From: Isoperla grammatica
Lineage: Eukaryota > Arthropoda > Insecta > Plecoptera > Perlodidae
Assembly (NCBI GenBank): GCA_945910005.1
Contig: OX246741.1
Coordinates: forward strand, 48,142,239-48,206,238
Direction: 5' to 3'
Length of the DNA: 64,000 nt
Part shown: positions 55,056-64,000 of the stretch, piece by piece
Layout of the letters: every line of letters starts with the position of its first letter
Position numbering within the stretch: the first letter of the stretch is position 1
Program-made: the position numbers and the translations under genes
The notes under the pieces: generated by a model
Seen by the model: the letters and a program-made list of their open reading frames with translations, nothing else
Told to the model about the DNA's origin: nothing
Databases searched by the model: none

Positions 55056-56367
55056 AAAAATATAAACACAGAACTAGTGCCATAATAGTAGAATGGAGAC
55101 GCTCGCTATGCTCGCTTAACATGTTAAAGAAAAATGTGGCGTGATAAGTGGCATAACATAGTAAACAACAAACCGAGGGGCACAAAAGACTCTGTCACTC
55201 CATGGTTGTCCTTGAAGCTCTTGTGTCGTCACGAGAAGTTGCGGAACTCGCATCCGAATTGGCCGCACATATTTTACTCAAAACTATCTTTTAAATGATG
55301 ACCCCAGCCAGTGTTAGACTTTAATGTCATGGGATGTTGATTGTCAAACACGTTACTCTAGATTGTTCAAGGTATTTAGCCTAACGAGTACAATACGAGC
55401 TAACATTCAGATTTCGAAAAATCTTACTAGATCAACCGAAGAAGCAATCGATAAGGCTTTAAAGTGGCCTCATACACTTAACCTGATTAATAGGATTTAA
55501 ATAACAAGATAACTACATTCACCTAACCAGATAAGCAATGATAACCTTGATGATATGTACATTTAAACATCAATCAACCAATTTGCAGGATTTTAAAGCC
55601 AATTCTACCGTCAGATATCGGGAGTTCTTTATGGTAGGTCAAAATACAGAGGTTAGTGGATAGTCAACACAATTGTACCATTAATCAATAATAACTCTTT
55701 GTTTATTCTTGTTCTAGTTTTGATGCGTTTTGGCCAATGCTTCAGCTCATACCGTGTTCCTTTGAACATCTACTGGAAGAGTGTTTATTTAATTGGTGTG
55801 AATAAGACTCATTTCGAATATTAGTAGGGCCTAACATCTATTGAAACTAGTATTTATACTTATAGGTGGGTGAAAGGGATGAATTAATTTCCACAGTCTC
55901 TAAAGGAGAATAAACCTAACTAAAGTTCACATCTGTAATAAATCCATTGACTATTCACTTATTAGAAATTAAACTTTTGCTGAGTTGAGTGTTTGCTGAA
56001 TTCTGGAATCCTGCTTCACTCCGTCTGAATTGCTTCCCAACTCACCGTCCGCCAATGCCCGCGTCGTCTCAACGGTCTATCCTCGGCGAGAACAGCGGTA
56101 AGAAGACTCTTGACAACAGTCAGCCAGAATCACTAGGCGTTCAACTACGATAAGAAAGAGAGATTATTTGCAAATTGTTATCTGTTATAAAATTAAAGTG
56201 GGTTATCTGTATTGCAACATGAAGCAATGTACAGGTGCCGAACTAGTAGGTAATTAAACTTGACTTCTTGGTATAGCAGAGTGGATTGCTTTTTAATCTA
56301 TAAAATGCTGACGGTTCGAGTAGGTTACACTACTCATCTATGAGAAGCACAGTGAACAGTTAAGTTT
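55056..56367. other. Gene-free stretch
   Basis: AT-rich sequence without recognisable genes. Confidence 0.45.
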
Positions 56368-56560
56368 AGGTGGCTCGTTGGTTCAGTGGTTAGCATCCCT
56401 GCTTCCAATGCAGAAGGTCCCGGGTTCAAATCCCGCTTCAGGCCGAAGTTTTTTAACTTCTAATATGGATTCAATTCCATTACTTCTTGGCTTAGGAATA
56501 AGTGAACGGTGACTTTGGAGCCGTCCTAGCAACGAAGCACTCAATAAATTCAAAGTTGTT
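56368..56560 (+). mobile_element. tRNA-derived SINE
   Basis: A pol III A box (TGGTTCAGTGG, 56379-56389) and B box (GGTTCAAATCC, 56423-56433) are correctly spaced. The anticodon-arm-like ctgcttccaatgcag fits a tRNA head, but the acceptor stem does not pair, so it is not a functional tRNA. A non-tRNA body follows (ending somewhere before about 56620). The 3' limit is uncertain. Confidence 0.75.
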
Positions 56561-56695
56561 CTGAATCGGCCTTGTTGATTCTGACATTTGTCCGCGTGTG
56601 TTCGCACTGTCCAATCACTGATTCATACGTTACGTATTTGAAATATCGATCTTTGATTGGTTATCGCTCACTCGTCGATGGTGTTCGAAGCCTAT

Positions 56696-57268
56696 AGGGT
56701 TCCCCACTCTGCAAAATAACATTCCGGGACAAATAGCACATGAAAGGGAAAAGTATCACGTGATACTACCGAAGGCCCGCCGGAGGCCTATCGCCGAAGG
56801 CGAAATTTTTTGGGACCTTTTTTTCATGATTTACGTTCTAATAACATGTTTTTACTGCTTGACGAGAAATCAAGAATTTTCCTTTCGCAGTTAATTAGAA
56901 ATTAGGAGTTCACGTGCCTGTCTGAGAATGTTGTTTTATTAATTATTGTGTTGCTATAACAATATTAATAGCCTAATAGGGTAAAAAACTACTACTAATA
57001 CTAGACGTAGGCCTACCTATTTAGTATTTTTATTGAAACATAGTGCATTTGAAAAGTCACCTTTGGAAACTATGCTCACATTAATTTATTATCCATTCTC
57101 TCTGCTCGTTTCGAGCTCACGTTTCGGGCGGCGCGGGGTCGCGGCAGAAGCAAGACACTTTCATGTAATTCCGGGACATTTGCCGTCCCGGAATCAGTTT
57201 CATTTCAACCAGGACAAGATCTTTAATTCCAGCTCTGTCCCGGCGAAACCGGGACGGTTGGGAACCCT
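56696..57268. mobile_element. hAT-like MITE with AGGGTTCCC termini, 573 bp
   Basis: The inverted ends AGGGTTCCC and GGGAACCCT are flanked by aagcctat (56688-56695) and aagcctac (57269-57276), an 8-bp duplication with one change. Contains gccgaaggcgaaattttt and cgggac repeats. The 100-codon plus frame (57033-57335) has no domain. Confidence 0.8.
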
Positions 57269-57276
57269 AAGCCTAC

Positions 57277-58429
57277 AGGGTTGGTTTAGTCACTTTAAAT
57301 TAAGGTCCCCCACTGAAAATCAGTTTAGTTACTGAGTGGGTAGACTCTAAATGTGAATTTATTTATTTATTTTATTTATTGGTTTTGTGTTATTTCATGT
57401 TATTTTCCATACGAAGAACAACCTCCATAGCAACCACAAACAAAATATCCTATGCTCAACTCGACTGTGCAAAAACCTTCTCGATCCATCTCCACGCCGC
57501 GACTGTGACCCGCCCTATCATTTATTGCGTATTCTCCATTCGTGATTCAAGTCACGGCCGCTCTACAGGTTCGATTCTGGTGGCGCTAGTGTTTGTATCG
57601 CACGATGTTATCTCTGAGATGCTTGTTGTGGTTTCCGCACGTTGTTGATGCGATGTGTAGTATAGGTCTCTGAACTCGACTAAGCTCCACTCGCTTAGAG
57701 TTTATTAGGGTGTTTTGGGATTTCAGTGGCTTCACGGACAAAACGGGACCGTTAATGCTGGACAATGATGTAGAGAGAAAGACACCGATATCCGTGTATA
57801 TAGTTATCACAAGCGAAAAATAATTATTACATATATTACGATTTAAAATATTTTTATGATTTAATTTTTAAAAAATGTTTATTGAAAATGTATATGTATC
57901 AGAAGCGTTGTGTATATTTTAGGTAAAAACCTGCAAAATTTCAGATCCTTTAAATGAATTCGTGGGAGCTGAAAACTCGTTAATACAGGTGAAAGTTGTC
58001 GTGTGAAGCCAACTGCCAGCATTTAGGTTAAGCAACCCTTCTCAGACACAGGGTCACCTGTTAAACGTGTTCATCAGTGGCTAAATCAACTGTTAATAAT
58101 ACCACTACTCTCAAAGTATGTTCATAAATTTGTCAACTGCTGGCTCGCTCCATCGGTAATATTCATGGTGTTTTAATGGTGTTTTACTGCAAAAACGTGA
58201 ACTTTCTTCCCATTGGAAGTAATTCCGTGTGGTAAATATTCCGTTTGGAAGCGATTCCTTGTGGCCACCTACCTGATTGGATTAAAGTCGTTGGGGTGTC
58301 TTTAAAGAATACCATCATCTCTAATGCCAAGCCCAAGAGTACACATGTGTTTCTTTCTTGACTATTGCGAATGTGTTAACTCTTATGGCACTTCATTTTG
58401 TTTTTTTTTTTTTTTTTTTTTTTGTTTTG
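57277..58429. other. Gene-free stretch with a T run
   Basis: A poly-T tract at about 58398-58423 (followed by more Ts to 58441) belongs to the poly(A) tail of the minus-strand retroelement that follows. The frames at 57379-57648 and 57586-57810 are not recognisable. Confidence 0.5.
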
Positions 58430-58535
58430 TAATTTTTTTTTTATGTCTGTCGATAGCGGTCAAACGGAAAGTCCGATCAACTTGAAATTTGGACCATCTA
58501 CAAGCCTCGATGTGGATTGAAGGTGTATAGTTTTG
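58430..58535 (-). repeat. 3' end of a poly(A)-tailed interspersed retroelement, copy 2
   Basis: Reverse-complement relative of 54955-55055. The tail is the T-rich stretch at 58398-58441 on the plus strand. Confidence 0.65.
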
Positions 58536-59280
58536 AGGCAAAATCGTTTGAAAAGTTACAAAGTTACACCATAGTTACTGCAAAATATTTTTCTGAAACA
58601 AAATGGCGGCAAAATGTGAGATGGCCTTATTTTTTGAAACTTTTTTCCGGTCACGAATATCTTAATCTAATGGCGATCTGCTAAGTATTGGCAAAGTTAC
58701 ACGAAAGTTACTCGAAGATATTTTTCTAAAACGCAGTAACGGGAAAATGTGAGGTGGCTATCTTATAGTAAATTTTTGTCCGGTCACGAATATACTAATA
58801 AATAATTAATTAATAGCTCTTATCTTATGACAAACCACCCACTAAGGAATGTTGGATATTCTGTCCCTAGGGGGATGAAAAAGGTTGTTGATGTGGTACT
58901 TCACACTCATCCTTCCTAAAAAAAAGTATTACAGTTGTGAAAATTGGTACTTAGGTTCTCCATTGAAAGTTGAGAAACGTGTTTTACCGTTTTCCGAATA
59001 TTACGGTAATGGGTATGAAAACGGGGGGTTGAATTTTTTTTATGAGGATAACGAAGTCTACAAAAAAAAATGGAAAATGCTTTAAACGTGAAAATTGTGT
59101 ACTTTGATTCCTCTTTTAAAAACAAACACATAATATTTACCATTTTCCTAAAATCCAGTGAAGGTTGTGGTCCCGCGAGTGACTTTATATTTCAAAGTCC
59201 GACATGTTACAGACGTAACAATTGATAGTAAGATTCTCCTTTATAAAAACTTATCAACGCTTTTTGACGTTGGTTGGTAT
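58536..59280. other. Gene-free stretch with a short direct repeat
   Basis: A direct repeat of about 140 bp lies between 58555 and 58800 (caaagttacac, agatatttttct, gtgagrtggc and ccggtcacgaatat blocks twice). The short frames at 58885-59143 have no domain. Confidence 0.5.
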
Positions 59281-59565
59281 TGGTCGGTTCACACAAATGT
59301 TTAAGGTTTAAGATTTAAGATTGAATTATAGGAAAACAACGTTAGCGTTCACATCGAGTGCTAGTTTTAAGAGCCAGTGTTTAAGGTTTTTAGAGAAATT
59401 TGTTTCTTAGAACAGAATCTTATATCATAAACCTTAAATCCTTAAACATTTGTGTGGACACACTATTAGTAAACTTTGTTAAACTTTAAACCCTGGCTCT
59501 TAAAATTAGCACTGGTTATGAACGCTAACGTTGTTTTTCTATAGTTCAATCAAGCTGGATTCATG
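59281..59565. mobile_element. Complex MITE with nested inverted blocks (GTTCACACAAATG family)
   Basis: ggttcacacaaatgtttaag near 59287 is mirrored at about 59440-59462. A second mirrored block (aaaacaacgttagcgttc at 59333 and gaacgctaacgttgtttt at about 59520) extends the palindrome rightwards. It is related in style to the 2137 and 36038 elements. No target duplication was identified. Confidence 0.65.
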
Positions 59566-59650
59566 ACATTGCGTTGTTCTTCGGGACGGTGCGCGACGGA
59601 GGTTTCGGGCCAATCAGGAGCGACCTAAGTGCACGCACGTCGCCAAACGA

Positions 59651-62470
59651 CCGCTGAGAGGACCAGAATGCCTCACTGCTCCTTCGGTCAGCGGACCAAG
59701 ATACTGAAAGAATACAACAGTCCACAACCCCTCAATCTGACACCGCTGAGAGGACCAGAATGCCTCACTGCTCCTTCGGTCAGCGGACCAAGATACTGAG
59801 AGAATAGAACAGTCCACAACCCCTCAATCTGACACCGCTGAGAGGACCAGAATGCGCCTCACTGCTCCTTCGGTCAGCGGACCAAGATACTGAGAGAATA
59901 GAACAGTCCACAACCCCTCAATCTGACACCGCTGAGGGGACCAGAATGCCTCACTGCTCCTTCGGTCAGCGGACCAAGATGCTGACAGAATACAACAGTC
60001 CACAACCCCTCAATCTGACACCGCTGAGAGGACCAGAATGCCTCACTGCTCCTTTTGTCAGCGGACCAAGATACTAAGAGAATTCAACAGTCCACAACCC
60101 CTCAATCTGACACCGCTGAGAGGACCAGAATGCCTCACTGCTCCTTCGGTCAGCGGACCAAGATACTGAGAGAATAGAACAGTCCACAACCCCTCAATCT
60201 GACACCGCTGAGAGGACCAGAATGCCTCACTGCTCCTTCGGTCAGCGGACCAAGATACTGAGAGAATACAACAGTCCACAACCCCTCAATCTGACACCGC
60301 TGTGAGGACCAGAATGCCTCACTGCTCCTTTTGTCAGCGGACCAAGGTACTAAGAGAATACAACAGTCCACAACCCCTCAATCTGACACCGCGGAGAGGA
60401 CCAGAATGCCTCACTGCTCCTTCGGTCAGGGGACCAAGATACTGAGAGAATACAACAGTCCACAACCCCTCAATCTGACACCGCTGAGAGGACCAGAATG
60501 CCTCACTGCTCCTTCGGTCAGCGGACCAAGATACTGAGAGAATACAACAGTCCACAACCCCTCAATCTGACACCGCTGAGAGGACCAGAATGCCTCACTG
60601 CTCCTTCGGTCAACGGACCAAGATACTGAGAGAATAGAACAGTCCACAACCCGTCAATCTGACACCGCTGAGAGGACCAGAATGCCTCACTGCTCCTTCG
60701 GTCAGCGGACCAAGATACTGAGAGAATACAACAGTCCACAACCCCTCAATCTGACACCGCTGAGAGGACCAGAATGCCTCACTGCTCCTTTTGTCAGCGG
60801 ACCAAGATACTAAGAGAATACAACAGTCCACAACCCCTCAATCTGACACCGCTGAGAGGACCAGAATGCCTCACTGCTCCTTCGGTCAGCGGACCAAGAT
60901 ACTGAGAGAATAGAACAGTCCACAACCCCTCAATCTGACACCGCTGAGAGGACCAGAATGCCTCACTGCTCCTTCGGTCAGCGGACCAAGATACTGAGAG
61001 AATACAACAGTCCACAACCCCTCAATCTGACACCGCTGAGAGGACCAGAATGCCTCACTGCTCCTTCGGTCAGCGGACCAAGATACTGAGAGAATACAAC
61101 AGTCCACAACCCCTCAATCTGACACCGCTTAGAGGACCAGAATGCCTTACTGCTCCTTCGGTCAGCGGACCAAGATACTGAGAGAATACAACAGTCCACA
61201 ACCCCTCAATCTGACACCGCTGAGAGGACCAGAATGCCTCACTGCTCCTTCGGTCAACGGACCAAGATACTGAGAGAATACAACAGTCCACAACCCCTCA
61301 ATCTGACACCGCTGAGAGGACCAGAATGCCTCACTGCTCCTTCGGTCAGCGGACCAAGATACTGAGAGAATACAACAGTCCACAACCCCTCAATCTGACA
61401 CCGCTGAGAGGACCAGAATGCCTCACTGCTCCTTCGGTCAGCGGACCAAGATACTGAGAGAATAGAACAGTCCACAACCCCTCAATCTGACACCGCTTAG
61501 AGGACCAGAATGCCTCACTGCTCCTTCGGTCAACGGACCAAGATACTGAGAGAATACAACAGTCCACAACTCCTCAATCTGACACCGCTGAGAGGACCAG
61601 AATGCCTCACTGCTCCTTCGGTCAGCGGACCAAGATACTGAGAGAATACAACAGTCCACAACCCCTCAATCTGACACCGCTGAGAGGACCAGAATGCCTC
61701 ACTGCTCCTTCGGTCAGCGGACCAAGATACTGAGAGAATACAACAGTCCACAACCCCTCAATCTGACACCGCTGAGAGGACCAGAATGCCTCACTGCTCC
61801 TTCGGTCAACGGACCAAGATACTGAGAGAATACAACAGTCCACAACCCCTCAATCTGACACCGCTGAGAGGACCAGAATGCCTCACTGCTCCTTCGGTCA
61901 GCGGACCAAGATACTGAGAGAATACAACAGTCCACAACCCCTCAATCTGACACCGCTGAGAGGACCAGAATGCCTCACTGCTCCTTCGGTCAACGGACCA
62001 AGATACTGAGAGAATACAACAGTTCACAACACCTCAATCTGACACCGCTGAGAGGACCAGAATGCCTTACTGCTCCTTCGGTCAGCGGACCAAGATACTG
62101 AGAGAATACAACAGTCCACAACCCCTCAATCTGACACCGCTGAGAGGACCAGAATGCCTCACTGCTCCTTCGGTCAGCGGACCAAGATACTGAGAGAATA
62201 CAACAGTCCACAACCCCTCAATCTGACACCGCTGAGAGGACCAGAATGCCTCACTGCTCCTTCGGTCAGCGGACCAAGATACTGAGAGAATAGAACAGTC
62301 CTCAACCCCTCAATCTGACACCGCTGAGAGGACCAGAATGCCTCACTGCTCCTTCGGTCAGCGGACCAAGATACTGAGAGAATACAACAGTCCACAACCC
62401 TTCAATCTGACACCGCTGAGAGGACCAGAATGCCTCACTGCTCCTTCGATCAACGGACCAAGATACTGAG
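59651..62470. repeat. 92-bp minisatellite, about 30 copies
   Basis: The unit starts ccgctgagaggaccagaatg, continues cctcactgctccttcggtca and gcggaccaagatactgagag, and closes with aatacaacagtccacaaccc and ctcaatctgaca; 92 bp. Highly homogeneous. The overlapping 73-codon minus frames, spaced 92 bases apart, are satellite artefacts. The last unit breaks off exactly at the start of the SHIPPO exon (62471). Confidence 0.97.
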
Positions 62471-62592
62471 CGAGGAGCCGAAGCCGGGGCCCGGGCCCCA
62501 AGTCTACGACGTGTCTGGCTCCTGGAACCGACTGAGTAAGAAGTCGGGGCCTGCCTTCTCGTTAAGCACGGGGAACCGCTTTCCTAAGAAAG
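62471..62592 (+). CDS. ODF3/CIMAP-like SHIPPO-repeat protein, exon (upstream of the window's last exon)
   Basis: This encodes a 40-residue segment, EEPKPGPGPQVYDVSGSWNR followed by LSKKSGPAFSLSTGNRF and a basic end. The PGPG-x-Y start and SGPAFSLST ending are SHIPPO repeats of outer dense fibre protein 3/CIMAP, which decorate sperm tail and ciliary microtubules. The exon starts after an AG in the final 92-bp satellite unit and ends at AAAG|gtattg. Its 3' phase (one base over) fits the next exon. Upstream exons, including the start codon, are not identified; they may lie left of the satellite. Confidence 0.8.
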
Positions 62593-63414
62593 GTATTGTA
62601 TAGTTATTGGTCCACACGACTTTTTTTAAGGTTCAATTAAACAACTATTGAAAGTCATTTAGTCATTTTTTTTGTAGCTACGGTAGTAAGTTAAACCTAT
62701 TCATTATTTGGTTTTTATCAAACTGAAAACTCGTTGATTTCATTGTTTTTTTTTCACATATATGTGCTAGCATCAACCTAATTATTCCAAAGAGCCAAAG
62801 AGCTTATTCCGTATAAATATATCTCCAAATACTGTACCATTGTATCTCTATCATGAAGTTATTTGACATTAGATACGTCAATTGAAATGATAATCATATT
62901 CGGTGGAGTTACAGAATAGGGGTGCTGGGGCTCCTACCTTTAAATTGCACGCATGCAAATCACACGGTAGGCCTACGGTAGTGATCTCAGTTATGTTTTA
63001 CCAATTCCGTAAGAAGTCGAGGCTTACTTTAAGCCCGGTTTACACACCGTTATAAGGTTTAAGGTACCTATAAGGTTTAACGAAGTTGAATCAAGCCAGT
63101 AGCATCATGGCGTTCACATACCTTCCTCAGATTTAAGAGAGGACGAAAGTTGAAACTATTCCAACTTGTTTGCTCTTAACCCAGCCAATGAGAGGCGACC
63201 TTTTATAAATCCGGCCAATGTAAACGGCCTAGTAAATCAGTTTGAAAAATACTTTCCTTAGAACAAAATATTAAAACTTTAATTTTGAACCGTATACCAG
63301 TGTGTAAACCCAGCATTACAAAACCGTTTACGGTTTCAACTGACGGGAATTCTCGTTTCCGTCAAGTGTAGGGTCTAGTCGACCTTGAACTGAAAGTGTG
63401 ACCTTGTTATACAG
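62593..63414 (+). other. Intron of the ODF3/CIMAP-like gene
   Basis: Begins gtattg, ends ttgttatacag. It contains a Harbinger-like MITE at 63032-63315 and otherwise unremarkable AT-rich sequence. Confidence 0.75.
63032..63315. mobile_element. Harbinger-like MITE in the SHIPPO gene intron, 284 bp
   Basis: CCCGGTTTACACACCG at the left and its imperfect complement (TGCTGGGTTTACACACTGG) at the right, flanked by TTA on both sides (63029-63031 and 63316-63318). Confidence 0.75.
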
Positions 63415-63721
63415 AGGAGACCCCAGGCCCCGGCCGCTACCCCCCCGACGACATCCACAAGACCTGCCGTCACTCCAACAACTCGGCGGCCACCTTCGGA
63501 TCACGTGACCTGAGAAGTCCCCGGGCCCGGCGAGCTATGGCGTCACTGACCTTGACAAGGTCAAGAGGTCAGGGCCGCGCATCTCCATGGGGGTGAGACT
63601 GCCGACCAAGGAGCGCAAGGCGTACATTCCCGCCCCTAACGCGTACCACACCGAGGGGGGTAAGAATGCCATTCCCTATTCGAAGGAGAAGTGCACCTTC
63701 GGCATTCGCATGTCGGAGAAA
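63415..63721 (+). CDS. ODF3/CIMAP-like SHIPPO-repeat protein, exon with a frame break
   Basis: The exon follows a clear acceptor and begins in the phase left by the previous exon, giving EETPGPGRYPPDDIHK and, further on, NNSAATFGSRDL. The SHIPPO pattern then continues one frame over as SPGPASYGVTDLDKVK, SGPRISMGVRL and APNAYHTEGGKNAIPYSKEK, then FGIRMSEK, up to a gtaaac donor at 63722. The frame change falls at a CCCC run (63520-63523), where one C fewer than needed is present: either a real frameshift or a homopolymer consensus error. The first frame would stop at the TGA at 63594-63596. Further exons probably lie to the right of the window. Confidence 0.8.
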
Positions 63722-64000
63722 GTAAACAAGGCTTTTACGTCCGTGCATATCTTTATAGAATTATTGTTTATTATTAAATACTTTGTTTTAGAGAAACAAA
63801 ATGTATATACTGGAAACAAAGTTCCTATGACTAAAATAAGACAAGATTGTGTAAAACATTATTTTTTAATGTTGATGATCCTTCTTCTTCTCCCTCCTTT
63901 TCCAATTTGCGATGGCGGAGCTTAGATACGTTTTCTAGCGGGAAAGTACTGACGTTGCGCGCATCGTCTAGCTTTGTGCGGATTGGACGATATTGCACTC
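63722..64000 (+). other. Presumed intron at the right window edge
   Basis: Begins gtaaac directly after the SHIPPO exon. No further exon is recognised before the window ends. Confidence 0.5.

Noticed and set aside
56371..56443. Functional tRNA gene
   Set aside because: A and B boxes are present, but the acceptor stem does not pair and the anticodon loop is ambiguous. Better explained as a SINE head.
59614..62395. Over twenty overlapping 73-codon minus-strand frames
   Set aside because: They are the same frame through the 92-bp satellite, spaced one unit apart. No independent evidence of coding.

Overview
This window looks like nuclear DNA from an AT-rich, repeat-laden invertebrate animal genome. 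The signs are intron-type splice signals, a BEL/Pao LTR retrotransposon, hAT- and Harbinger-like MITEs, a tRNA-headed SINE, a LINE remnant, long minisatellites, and animal protein architectures (RCC1-RING-SIAH, NACHT-ankyrin, SHIPPO/ODF3, P2X7-like). The BEL/Pao element and the NACHT-ankyrin type would suit a marine arthropod or another aquatic invertebrate. I cannot name the species, and nothing here looks prokaryotic.

Layout. 1-3150 is a copy of the roughly 2 kb lying just downstream of the RCC1-SIAH gene (39095-41100), here split by two transposon insertions. 3151-6830 is gene-free, with MITEs, a hairpin and a 97-bp tandem repeat. 6833-12500 is a complete-ended BEL/Pao element with apparently identical 460-bp LTRs and a 5-bp target duplication; its gag-pol frame lacks the RNase H region and ends at an in-frame stop. 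13940-14447 (minus) is a decayed P2X7-like domain. 15122-15985 is a 139-bp minisatellite, repeated at 41102-42523. 18115-29460 is a LINE remnant (minus strand) split by a 10.1-kb insertion (18778-28898) that has inverted termini and is filled mostly with 36-, 60-, about 150- and 73-bp minisatellites. 29559-36226 holds more hAT derivatives, nested Harbinger-like MITEs and a 30-bp repeat.

Genes. 37125-39005 (plus) is an intact single-exon reading frame fusing RCC1 repeats to a SIAH-type RING ubiquitin ligase. 47159-51920 (minus) is a large NACHT-ankyrin protein whose N-terminus carries a possible PD-(D/E)XK nuclease signature. It ends in six exact 222-bp double-ankyrin units and has a 30-bp minisatellite of YY1-like motifs upstream. 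At the right edge (62471-63721, plus) are two phase-compatible exons of an ODF3/CIMAP-like SHIPPO protein; the first directly abuts a 92-bp minisatellite of about 30 copies.

The genes do not form an obvious pathway. The NACHT-ankyrin and RCC1-SIAH proteins are plausible members of expanded sensor and ubiquitin-ligase families. The duplicated RCC1-SIAH downstream flank at the left edge suggests a second copy of that gene just outside the window.
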